Shown: positions 1 to 6,171 of the stretch, in pieces
How positions within the stretch are numbered: the stretch's first letter is position 1
Layout of the letters: each line of letters starts with the position of its first letter
Notes under the pieces: model-generated
The model's database searches: none
Seen by the model: only the letters and a program-made list of their open reading frames with translations
What the model was told of the DNA's origin: nothing
Made by a program: the position numbers and the translations under genes
Assembly: GCA_035533815.1 (NCBI GenBank)
Contig: DATLTB010000100.1
Span: 1-17,141 of the forward strand
Direction: 5' to 3'
Source: JANWKA01 sp035533815
GTDB lineage: Bacteria > Bacteroidota > Bacteroidia > Chitinophagales > Chitinophagaceae
DNA: 17,141 nt

Positions 1-1
1 G

Positions 2-212
2 GAATCATTTGATATAATCATTGAAGATATTGATGTGTGTATTGCTCGGTTGATCAATCAGGATAAATTAAAGGGGATCTTGGAATTATTGTCCCCAAAT
101 CATAAAGTAATTTTAAGCTGATTTAAGTGCGAAAGTTGAGATTCTAAATAGCCCTATTGTACGAACATTATGCAAACTGAATATACTGCCGGAAGAGTAT
201 TTAGAGGTATAG
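2..212 (+). pseudogene. 3' end of an unidentified gene, apparently frameshifted (partial at window edge)
   Basis: Two overlapping open frames on the + strand read like one protein. Frame 2 (2-121) is open from the window edge and encodes a polar helix-like stretch containing DKLKGILELLSPNHK, then stops with TGA at 119-121. A second frame (117-212) continues with LSAKVEILNSPIVRTLCKLN and ends in PEEYLEV at a TAG (210-212). The second frame has no ATG and begins where the first ends, so a frameshift near 110-120 in an older gene is the simplest reading. A terminator hairpin follows at 251-277, as expected for a gene ending here. The SAK(V/I)E-type segment vaguely recalls the C-termini of DUF4145/MtlR-like HEPN proteins, but this is only an impression. 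The product is not identified. Confidence 0.4.
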
Positions 213-250
213 AAATGTTCGGTAGTGTAACCTCCTCCAAAATCGTAAAT

Positions 251-277
251 AATCCCAGGTATCGGGGGATTTTTTTT
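251..277 (+). terminator. Rho-independent terminator
   Basis: AATCCC (251-256) pairs perfectly with GGGATT (266-271) around a 9-nt loop, followed directly by an uninterrupted run of T to 277. It lies 39 bp after the stop at 212 and fits the end of the damaged upstream + strand gene. Confidence 0.7.
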
Positions 278-604
278 CGAGTAATATGATTTGAAAATAC
301 TTCATATAATGGCCGGTGTAAATCCAATATTATTGGTTTCAAAGCTAAGAATATCAAAAACCGGAAAAGAAAAAAAATATTCTTTTCAACAATCAATAGT
401 CTTAAAAAGATTAAAGGACTTTGGGAGGATCAAAAAGTAAGAACCCCCAAAAAGTAATACCTGATGACTCCCCTATTACAAGTTATCATTTTGAATTTAA
501 AACTAAAAACAGATAATTCTCCCTTAGTTTAACATCGTGAATATGGGTCTGATTTTGCCTTTTTTTGAAAGGAAATAAAAATTTAGCTGCATTATAGCAG
601 TCAA
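278..604. other. AT-rich intergenic stretch, no gene recognised
   Basis: No convincing coding region. A minus-strand open frame across 154-396 overlaps the damaged + strand gene and has no recognisable protein character. A weak stem CTGC/GCAG (about 585-598) followed, on the minus strand, by a T-rich run could end transcription of the neighbouring minus-strand dehydrogenase gene, but the stem is only 4 bp. Confidence 0.4.
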
Positions 605-1420
605 TCATTTTAGCGGGGAACCGGGTTCTTTACGGAAATGATTGTACACTAAGTTGTCAAGCATCCCAGGGAATAACCGACTCAATAAAACAGTTAGTTT
701 CCCCTGCCTGGTGAGTACGATGGTACGTGATCTGTGTATAATGGCTTTTAGGATGGCATTTGCTACCATTTCCGCGCTCATCAGTTTATTTTCATCCAAC
801 GGGGTTTCCTGTTGGGTGTTCCCCTCTGCATTCAATGCAGTGTTCCGTATATTGGAAGAAGTAAAACCTGGACATACCCACATGACATGCACTCCGGTAT
901 GAAGGTTTTCTGTCCGCAAGGCTTCCAAAAAACCCTGCATAGCAAATTTGGATGCGCTATACCCTGTCCTGCCAGGCAAACCCCGGTAACCAGCTACAGA
1001 TGAAACTCCTACAATGACACCACTTTGCTTCTGTATAAAAGGCAATGCATATTTAGTACAATAAACGGTTCCCCAGAAATTGATATCCATGACGTTCCTG
1101 ATCACGGAAAGATCATTTAAATCCGCAAAAAGGGCCCTCATGCTTATTCCTGCATTATTGATTAATACATCAATTTTACCGAATCGCTGAATAGTTTGAT
1201 CGATCAGGTTCCAGCAATCCATTTCCCGGCTGACATCAGCGCAAACAGTTAACAACCGGTCATATTTCAGTTCTGCGGAAAGTTCTTTCAGGGTTTCCAG
1301 CCTCCTTCCACAGACAGCAATTTCTGCCCCAAGCTTACAATAAGCTATTACCAGGGCCTTACCGATTCCGGAGGTTCCTCCTGTAATTACTATTGTTTGC
1401 TGATTTATGGGTAATGACAT
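605..1420 (-). CDS. Short-chain dehydrogenase/reductase (SDR family)
   Basis: A complete 271-aa classical SDR, the family's usual size. Visible motifs are the Rossmann cofactor loop TGGTSGIG (residues 13-20), a CGRR segment at 37-40 that suggests NADP(H) preference, NNAG (88-91), the structural Asn114, catalytic Ser141, and the YSASK active site (Tyr154, Lys158), followed by the PG turn at 184-185. Together these give the full Asn-Ser-Tyr-Lys tetrad, so the enzyme should be active. It is a soluble NAD(P)H-dependent oxidoreductase; the substrate cannot be read from the sequence. The C-terminal third (after 185) carries a basic, partly hydrophobic tail (LTVLLSRLFPGMLDNLVYNH) of the kind seen in DhrB/3-ketosphinganine-type SDRs, so membrane or lipid association is possible. 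The gene stands alone, transcribed away from the tRNA. No clear promoter was found. Confidence 0.93.
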   Translation of the reverse strand: MSLPINQQTIVITGGTSGIGKALVIAYCKLGAEIAVCGRRLETLKELSAELKYDRLLTVCADVSREMDCWNLIDQTIQRFGKIDVLINNAGISMRALFADLNDLSVIRNVMDINFWGTVYCTKYALPFIQKQSGVIVGVSSVAGYRGLPGRTGYSASKFAMQGFLEALRTENLHTGVHVMWVCPGFTSSNIRNTALNAEGNTQQETPLDENKLMSAEMVANAILKAIIHRSRTIVLTRQGKLTVLLSRLFPGMLDNLVYNHFRKEPGSPLK

Positions 1421-1534
1421 TGAAATAATTAGGTTTTTCTTCCCTCTGATCTGTCGGACGATTTATATTCCGTTGTATTTAATGCAAAATAGACGATATT
1501 TTTAAAAATTAAATAATCCCTTTGTAAAGACCCC

Positions 1535-1542
1535 TATTTTTG
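1535..1542 (+). promoter_or_regulatory. TATTTTTG, -7-like box without an evident gene
   Basis: This matches the Bacteroidota -7 consensus TAnnTTTG exactly. No TTG lies 19-21 bp upstream, and only two- to four-codon ORFs follow before the tRNA promoter, so it is weakly supported. Confidence 0.2.
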
Positions 1543-1642
1543 CCATGCATGCTTAAAATGGAAATGGGCTAACTGTCTGTGTAGATCAGTATCAAACCCT
1601 TATTTTGAATAAGCCCTGTAATGATAATGTATAAAATTGGGC

Positions 1643-1650
1643 TATATTTG
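1643..1650 (+). promoter_or_regulatory. -7 promoter box of tRNA-Lys
   Basis: TATATTTG is an exact match to the Bacteroidota TAnnTTTG box and lies 16 bp before the mature tRNA 5' end. A TTG at the expected -33 spacing is not present (nearest at 1605-1607, too far). Confidence 0.6.
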
Positions 1651-1666
1651 CAGCCGTTTTGAAAAT

Positions 1667-1742
1667 GATTCCGTAGCTCAGTTGGTAGAGCACAACACTT
1701 TTAATGTTGGGGTCCTGGGTTCGAATCCCAGCGGGATCACCA
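1667..1742 (+). tRNA. tRNA-Lys (anticodon UUU)
   Basis: A 76-nt cloverleaf including an encoded CCA (1740-1742). The acceptor stem GATTCCG/CGGGATC pairs with one T-G wobble; the D arm is GCTC...GAGC; the anticodon stem CAACA/TGTTG carries loop CTTTTAA with anticodon TTT at 1700-1702; the T arm CTGGG-TTCGAAT-CCCAG is perfect; the discriminator is A1739. All stems are intact, so it should be functional. A -7 box lies upstream and a terminator directly downstream, making it a single-gene transcript. Confidence 0.97.
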
Positions 1743-1771
1743 AGGCATCTGTTCAGACGCCTTTCTTTTTT
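1742..1771 (+). terminator. Rho-independent terminator of tRNA-Lys
   Basis: AAGGC-A-TCTG pairs with CAGA-C-GCCTT with one internal A-C mismatch and a short loop, then a T-rich tract (TTTCTTTTTT). The left arm shares its first A with the tRNA CCA end. Confidence 0.7.
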
Positions 1772-1871
1772 GGGTAACCCTTAATTATCCCAATATAGGT
1801 TATTTCTAAATTTATTTTATTAACTCCACAAGCATTCCCTATGAGATTAAATTATAATGAGTAGTCAATCC

Positions 1872-3107
1872 CTATTTTTTTGCCTTTTTATCGGCTTGGT
1901 TCCGGAGCTTGTTGATCCTTCCGATGGAATGGCTGAGCAGTTCCCGGGCCGTTTCCGTATCTACGCCTGCTTCTTTTGCCAGCGCTTCGACGTCGGGTTC
2001 CTGATTGGCATTAATGAAAGGGAGCGCCAGGGAAAGCAGCTTGTTGAGCTTATCCATTGTATCCTTTTCTTTGGGCGTGGATTTGCGTTCGAACAATTCT
2101 TCATAGGGGTTTAGACGCATTTCCTTTCCTAGGATATCTTTAATGGCCAGCAGCATGGTCAGGTGCACGCGGATATCCGGTTCTGTCGGAAGTCCCAAAT
2201 CATGATCGTTGAGCTGGTCTACGAGTGCCCGGAAACCACGGTCCGTCATGGAAGTTAGCAGCAGGGTCTTCCGAATTTCTGAATAATAAGCAGTCGCGAA
2301 GTGCGGGGGTTCACCCCAGGAGCCTGGCCTGATTCGGTAAACGTCCTGGGTATATTCCAGGGTAAAGTCCTTCTTCAGTCCGGTGCTGTCAAAGGCCTCC
2401 GTGCGATGTTCGGCTATCAATTGCAGGATCTCATCTTTGCCGTGAATGATAAACGGATGGCGGGATACATTTATCAGCATCAAATAGGGAAAGGGATTCT
2501 CTTCCACATCTGCCATCAGATCTTCTTCCGTTTCAATCCGGGGATTCAATTCTGTGGCAAAAAAGAAAATATCATCCGGCTGAAAGCCCTGAAAGCTTAC
2601 GACCGGCCCGAACGACTGCCAGCAGGAACCATTGAAAGCGATGAGATTGAACCATAGGGCAACCGGCTGTTCCGAAAGGATTTTTGTAACCGATGGGGAA
2701 TAAAGCAGGAAAGTCTCCCCGTTGAATACATCTTCCATTTCATAAAAATCCGTTTGAGGGTTTGCGGTTATAACACTATAGCTGTATCTCCAGGGAACCG
2801 CGGACTGTTGTTGAAGATAGTTCCGCTGCTCCGGCGTCAGGGCCTTCACAGCCACATGGTTAAGATATTTTTTAATGAGGCCGCCTTTTTTAAAGATCCG
2901 GTGACATACATACTGTGCCTTAATCAGGTTGATCCAGCTTTGTTGAAATCCCTTTGTAACTTGGCGGAAACGCATGAGAAGTTGGTCCATTTCCCGTTCC
3001 AGACCTTCCTGCCGGGCCACATAATACATTAAGAAATCATCCACCACGACGGCCGAAAGGATGTTGACTTCTTTGCAAACTGCAAGTAAACGGGTAAAGT
3101 TGGTCAT
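1872..3107 (-). CDS. Uncharacterised ~411-aa cytoplasmic protein
   Basis: Long, well-formed coding region with no family I can name. The frame is open up to 3239, but the first 44 codons before the ATG at 3107 look atypical (Cys-rich, low protein character), so I place the start at MTNFTRLLAVCKEV. No signal peptide or membrane helix is visible. The first ~110 residues appear helical; the middle has WRYSYSVITANPQ, FNGETFLLYSPSV and an acidic ETEEDLMADVEENPFP stretch, then HPFIIHGKDEILQLIAEH. The last ~60 residues have a helix-turn-helix-like run (DVEALAKEAGVDTETARELL) and a strongly basic end (NKLRNQADKKAKK). The C-terminal part could bind nucleic acid, but that is inference. It is monocistronic, flanked by the tRNA terminator and by a pseudogene on the opposite strand. 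Confidence 0.75.
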   Translation of the reverse strand: MTNFTRLLAVCKEVNILSAVVVDDFLMYYVARQEGLEREMDQLLMRFRQVTKGFQQSWINLIKAQYVCHRIFKKGGLIKKYLNHVAVKALTPEQRNYLQQQSAVPWRYSYSVITANPQTDFYEMEDVFNGETFLLYSPSVTKILSEQPVALWFNLIAFNGSCWQSFGPVVSFQGFQPDDIFFFATELNPRIETEEDLMADVEENPFPYLMLINVSRHPFIIHGKDEILQLIAEHRTEAFDSTGLKKDFTLEYTQDVYRIRPGSWGEPPHFATAYYSEIRKTLLLTSMTDRGFRALVDQLNDHDLGLPTEPDIRVHLTMLLAIKDILGKEMRLNPYEELFERKSTPKEKDTMDKLNKLLSLALPFINANQEPDVEALAKEAGVDTETARELLSHSIGRINKLRNQADKKAKK

Positions 3108-3233
3108 AGAGAGGCATTCCGATTTGGCCGGCAATTTAAGGATTATTGATCTGTTTTTTGAAACGGATTCAGAGCGAACCTGGTTACAGACCCAATTGCC
3201 CATGCATCCTGCTTTCACCAATGTATATGCTGA

Positions 3234-3557
3234 TCTCAAGAGCCATCTAATATTTTGATTGGAGCACAGCTTACAAGCTTAATTGGTAGTTTGGTCGCCG
3301 ACCAAGTTAACGACCAAGTACTAGAAATGATGGGTAAATTATTACTTTTGGTACTAATAGAGCCTCGCAAACGTTCGGAGTTGTTAAAATATCTCGGTCT
3401 TAGCAATCATAATGACAATTTTAAAAAATACTTTTAACTTTTGGAGGACGCCAACCTCATAACAAAAACACTTCCAGATAAACCCAAACGACCCAAGCAA
3501 AAATATACCTTAACGGAGAAAGGGAAAGTGCTGCTTAATTTTCTTGCCCGGGAATAA
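3234..3557 (+). pseudogene. Remnant of an AlbA_2/Fic-type regulator: C-terminal winged-helix domain with in-frame stop
   Basis: The frame is open from after the stop at 3231-3233 to a TAA at 3435-3437. Without any shift it then resumes as LLEDANLITKTLPDKPKRPK and QKYTLTEKGKVLLNFLARE to a natural stop at 3555-3557. The pattern LVADQVNDQVLEMM, then a winged-helix segment (ELLKYLGLSNHNDNFKKYF), then a wing with DKPKRPKQKYTLTEKG, is typical of the C-terminal domain of predicted transcriptional regulators with an AlbA_2 ATP-binding domain (COG2865), and of some Fic-domain proteins. There it follows a variable 'TDQVTDQV' linker. Only that last domain is left, so the gene is truncated at its 5' end and interrupted. 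One base change would restore the stop codon to sense. The 5' end overlaps the upstream region of the minus-strand gene. Confidence 0.65.
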
Positions 3558-3575
3558 TTCAAAGCTACTCCTTGT

Positions 3576-4214
3576 ATGGATATACAAATAAAATTCACCC
3601 TCAAATCCTCGATCTTCGACCGACCCCGAGAAATAACTATATCTCGTGAATTCCTGGAATTTGATGATAATGATCAAATTTCCTCGATTCCAACTAAATT
3701 TTTAAAGAAAGACATTGAAGGCTTTAGATATGGAGTTAAAGGGATCAGAGGATATAGTTTCAATATAGGTCGGATTTATTATATTGATATTAAAAGTAGC
3801 TAAGGCCAGGTCATTAAGCTCAGGCTTAAGTCTTTCTACCGGATCAGAAGAAAACAGCTTGGGGACAAATATGTGAAAATAGTCGAATCACTATTTAAAT
3901 ATTATTTCAAAGACATAGGGCGTAAATATTTGCAATGGCTCCGGGATCAATGTCCGTTTGAGATTCTTGAGGTAAAGTTCAATGCTGAAGGCATTTACTT
4001 CGATGACAAAATTGGCGTCATCCCCAGGGAATTCCTGGGTACCAGGCTCTACCGGCGATACTATGTATTATTTTCAGAAACTGACCCTGACCGGTATAAG
4101 GCCTTTGAATACCTCGACATGTGGAATACTTACGTACTTCAAAGCGTAACGGAGTCGATACTGAAAACGAAATTCCCGCAGCGAAAACTGATACCAGAAG
4201 AAACCCAGAAATAA
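3576..4214 (+). pseudogene. Hypothetical protein split by one in-frame TAA
   Basis: The ATG at 3576 opens a 75-codon frame ending at TAA 3801-3803. The same frame continues uninterrupted as GQVIKLRLKSFYRIRRKQLGDK and on through KYVKIVESLFKYYFKDIGRKY to TAA at 4212-4214. Read through the single stop, it gives about 212 residues with consistent character. The first half is beta-rich (IKFTLKSS, EITISREFLEFDD, FRYGVKGIRGYSFNIGRIYYIDI) and resembles a PH-like fold. The second half repeats an 'FNAEGIYFDDKIGVIPREFLGTRLYRRYYVLFS' pattern rich in aromatics and Arg. This type of PH-like small protein is familiar from Bacteroidota but has no known function as far as I know. The second part alone (3873-4214) could still be translated from its GTG. 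The in-frame stop may be a real mutation or a sequence error. Confidence 0.6.
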
Positions 4215-4438
4215 TGGTAAACTGAAATCGCTCAAAATTTGTGGTCCGGAATCTGTTCTGAAAAATAAAAAACTGTTCCGCTTTTTGGGGTTAAATGGTT
4301 CCGGATTTTTATTACCCGCATTTACTAGAAGCTGAAAAGATATATCTTCATTTTTACCAAACATGATTACTTTTTATTTATAAACTGTAATATTTTGAAT
4401 AATATCTTGTTATAATCAAAATTTTTTATAAACTGGGT
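4215..4438. other. AT-rich intergenic region with inverted repeat
   Basis: No gene seen. TCCGGAA (4245-4251) and TTCCGGA (4299-4305) form an inverted repeat about 47 bp apart, the right arm followed by TTTTT. It may be a weak terminator for the upstream pseudogene. A minus-strand open frame across 4074-4364 overlaps the pseudogene antisense and is taken as chance. Confidence 0.3.
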
Positions 4439-4522
4439 ATGTACACTGGCCTGAAAAATATGCCCATTGAATGGGATGAATGCCGATTTTACATCGAAGA
4501 TGATATCTTTAATCCCTTATGA
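4439..4522 (+). CDS. Small ORF (27 aa) overlapping the CPBP protease gene start
   Basis: An ATG at 4439 opens a 27-codon frame, MYTGLKNMPIEWDECRFYIE followed by DDIFNPL, whose TGA (4520-4522) overlaps the ATG (4519-4521) of the CPBP gene as ATGA. That overlap is the classic arrangement for translational coupling. The frame upstream is closed by a TAA at 4400-4402. The peptide is acidic and aromatic, with no hydrophobic run. It could be a leader peptide, a real microprotein, or the last piece of a lost gene whose stop still overlaps its neighbour. I do not recognise the family. Real translation is uncertain. Confidence 0.35.
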   Translation: MYTGLKNMPIEWDECRFYIEDDIFNPL

Positions 4523-5382
4523 GACTTAAAAAGTTTCTCGTCCGCCATCCGGTAAGTGGTTACTTCTGTATCACTTTTCTGGTCTCCTGGGGAGGAGCCA
4601 TGGCCCTGGTTGCGCCTTATTTGATAAATGGAGAGCCCATACCCAGGATGTTTGGACTTTTCATGTTTCCCGTTATGCTGTTGGGTCCAAGTCTGACTGC
4701 TATTTTCCTCACCCGGCTTATTGATGGAAAAAGTGGCCTGAAAGATTTGTATTCCCGGATGAAGCGGGGGAGGATTGGAGCTAAATGGTACCTGATAGCC
4801 ATTGGCCTTCCCCCTGTAGCAATCCTGATTGTACTGAACTTCATGGGCCATCTGATCTCACCGGTATTTGATCCACACCTGTTCGTTATAGGATTATCTT
4901 TTGGTTTGCTTGCTGGTTATTTGGAGGAGATCGGCTGGACAGGTTACGCCTATCCAAGGATGAACTTAAGTCATGATGTATTCTGGAACAGCATCATCCT
5001 GGGTATTATCTGGTGTTTCTGGCATATCCCGGTAATTGATTATCTGGGATCAGCCAGTCCGCATGGTAAATACCTGTTGCTTTACTTTTTTTCTTTTGTT
5101 TCGGTGATGGTTCCCCTGCGTTCCCTGATAGCCTGGATTTACCGGAATACCCATAGTGTTTTACTTGCTCAGATTATGCATGCCAGTTCCACCGGATTTC
5201 TTGTCATGCTTAGTCCAACCCCCATATCCCCATCACGGGAACCCATTTGGTATTTTGTCTATGGCGGAGTATTATGGATTATCACCATTACCATCAGGAT
5301 AATAGAACTTCACAAATCTGGAAATAAGGGAGGTTCTTCTGGCTCAGCAAACCAGAAATTACAAAATCCTTTCCTACTCTAG
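4519..5382 (+). CDS. CPBP family intramembrane glutamic endopeptidase
   Basis: A 287-aa polytopic membrane protein of the CPBP (CAAX protease / Abi, Rce1-like) family. Hydrophobic segments lie near residues 14-34, 46-66, 90-112, 120-135, 155-172, 186-206, 212-232 and 242-262. Motif 1 is the EE pair at 136-137 in EEIGWTGYAYPRM, a common variant of EExGWRGF; motif 2 is CFWHIP (His169); motif 3 is the conserved His221 in QIMHASSTG. All metal-free glutamate-protease catalytic elements are therefore present. In bacteria such proteins often process or confer self-immunity to peptides, or act in abortive infection; the substrate here is unknown. The start ATG is chosen because it overlaps the stop of a 27-codon ORF by ATGA. 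The C-terminal tail (after ~265) is hydrophilic, Ser/Gly-rich, and coincides with a nested inverted repeat at 5328-5400. It lies among pseudogenes, so acquisition by transfer is plausible. Confidence 0.92.
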   Translation: MRLKKFLVRHPVSGYFCITFLVSWGGAMALVAPYLINGEPIPRMFGLFMFPVMLLGPSLTAIFLTRLIDGKSGLKDLYSRMKRGRIGAKWYLIAIGLPPVAILIVLNFMGHLISPVFDPHLFVIGLSFGLLAGYLEEIGWTGYAYPRMNLSHDVFWNSIILGIIWCFWHIPVIDYLGSASPHGKYLLLYFFSFVSVMVPLRSLIAWIYRNTHSVLLAQIMHASSTGFLVMLSPTPISPSREPIWYFVYGGVLWIITITIRIIELHKSGNKGGSSGSANQKLQNPFLL

Positions 5383-5400
5383 AGGACCATTGAACCTCCC
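5328..5400 (+). repeat. Nested inverted repeat at the 3' end of the CPBP gene
   Basis: GGGAGGTTC (5328-5336) and GAACCTCCC (5392-5400) are a perfect 9-bp inverted repeat. Directly inside, TTCTGG (5337-5342) pairs with CCAGAA (5352-5357). There is no T tract after the right arm, so a standard terminator is unlikely; it could stabilise the mRNA 3' end. Confidence 0.55.
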
Positions 5401-5532
5401 GCGATCTGGAATGAACTTTCTTCCAAAAAAAGTGCTGCCTGTTACACGCTGTTTCCTGAAAATTTCCGGCATATTCACACAGACTTCTGCGTATTCTCCA
5501 ATAGGAGTCCCTTAAATCTTGGGTTAGATTAA

Positions 5533-5613
5533 TATACCCTTTGTGAAATTACAAATGTCTTCCACCAACATTTATACCCTTTGTGAAATTACAAATGTCT
5601 TCCACCAACATTT
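5533..5613. repeat. Perfect 2 x 40-bp tandem repeat
   Basis: Bases 5533-5572 recur without a mismatch at 5573-5612 (plus one further base). Each unit contains TTTGT-GAAATT-ACAAA, a small hairpin. The identity of the two copies suggests a recent duplication. The unit is non-coding as far as I can see. Confidence 0.9.
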
Positions 5614-5740
5614 CAACTTAATTTCCATCGATAAGAAACACGGGGTCATAGCGGAAAGTCAATTCAGAACTGACAATTTGATTTCAGGCTTTTTTTGCCG
5701 GGGTAAAAAAAAATACTCGTGAACTCATTACCAATTTATA

Positions 5741-5763
5741 TATCCTTAATTGAGTTAAGGATA
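5741..5763. repeat. Perfect 9-bp hairpin
   Basis: TATCCTTAA (5741-5749) and TTAAGGATA (5755-5763) pair fully around loop TTGAG. No T tract follows on either strand, so a terminator role is uncertain. Confidence 0.6.
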
Positions 5764-5868
5764 ATACAGAATTAAAAATGACAAAAACTAAAACTCACAT
5801 AACTTAATAATATACATCAACTTAACATGTTTAGTTTTTATCCTGGAATTATTTACCATATAATTTCA

Positions 5869-6045
5869 TTAGTTCATTGCCCTTTGAATTCCTAATTTGG
5901 AAGCTTTGCTCCAATTCACCCAAGCATCGTTTTTCTCTTCCAATTGAAATTCGCAAATGCCAAGATTTAAGTATGCCTTACTATCATTTGGGTTAAGTGC
6001 AATAGCTCTATTGAAATCCGGTATCGCCCCATTGTAATTACCCAA
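5869..6045 (-). pseudogene. C-terminal fragment of a tetratricopeptide (TPR) protein, 5'-truncated
   Basis: The minus strand from 6045 down to TAA at 5869-5871 encodes LGNYNGAIPDFNRAIALNPN, then DSKAYLNLGICEFQLEEKND, then AWVNWSKASKLGIQRAMN. This is one and a half TPR units with the usual A-x-x-x-F-x-x-A and LNPN spacing, ending in the 'W-S-K-A-x-x-L-G' tail of small Bacteroidota TPR proteins. Upstream of 6045 the frame stays open to TAG at 6091-6093, but TPR character is lost and the sequence enters the structured left part of the IS110 element (6064-6171). The gene is thus cut at its 5' side, most simply by insertion of that element. A minus-strand start with a signal-like N-terminus beyond the element (7265-7399) may be its missing front. 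Confidence 0.7.
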
Positions 6046-6063
6046 AGTAATTATGCAAGAAAA

Positions 6064-6171
6064 GCATAGTGCAGGTATATTGCGGTCATCCTAAGAGGAG
6101 CCGCCCTAATTTTGATAAGCGATACCCATGAAGGGTTCGCAAGTTGTTAAAATTAAAACCTAGCACTATGC
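6064..6171 (+). ncRNA. Candidate IS110 bridge RNA (structured 5' non-coding region)
   Basis: GCATAGTGCAGGT (6064-6076) pairs with ACCT-A-GCACTATGC (6158-6171), giving 13 base pairs with one bulged A (6162). Inside lie two hairpins. One spans 6082-6104, with GCGG/CCGC and TCCT/AGGA pairing. The other spans 6119-6140, with GCGA-ACCC/GGGT-TCGC, 8 bp, a single-T bulge and loop ATGAA. The result is a closed multi-branch structure directly before the transposase. IS110-group elements are known to encode a bridge RNA in this non-coding left end that specifies target and donor; that this is one is inference from position and fold. It is shorter than the ~177-nt IS621 RNA. The right arm includes the transposase ATG (6168-6170), so the fold would hide the start codon in a longer transcript. 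Confidence 0.5.

Larger units (their letters stand above)
5401..5868. other. Gene-poor AT-rich region holding a tandem duplication and a hairpin
   Basis: Apart from the separately listed 40-bp duplication and the 5741-5763 hairpin, no gene is supported. A minus-strand frame is open across about 5374-5514 with fair residue make-up (containing MPEIFRKQRVTGSTFFGRKF), but it is short and overlaps the CPBP 3' end. I treat it as doubtful. Confidence 0.35.

Noticed and set aside
154..396. Minus-strand 80-codon frame
   Set aside because: It overlaps a plus-strand gene end and its terminator, and its composition is that of AT-rich chance sequence.
1667..1742. tRNA-Lys as integration site (att) of a genomic island
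   Set aside because: I saw no repeat of the tRNA 3' end elsewhere in the window and no integrase gene.
3108..3239. 44-residue N-terminal extension of the unrecognised minus-strand protein
   Set aside because: Poor protein character and overlap with the opposing pseudogene start; the internal ATG at 3107 is preferred, though not proven.
3435..3803. Stop-codon reassignment or programmed read-through at the two in-frame TAA codons
   Set aside because: TAA is used as the normal stop for other genes here, including both of these pseudogenes, and no recoding signal follows. Ordinary mutation is simpler.
4074..4364. Minus-strand 96-codon frame
   Set aside because: Antisense to the better-supported split gene and spans a non-coding region; no family features.
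5374..5514. Minus-strand frame containing MPEIFRKQRVTGSTFFGRKF
   Set aside because: Fair residue make-up, but too short, overlaps the CPBP gene end and matches nothing I recognise.
5533..5613. CRISPR array
   Set aside because: The two 40-bp copies are directly adjacent with no spacers and there are no cas genes.
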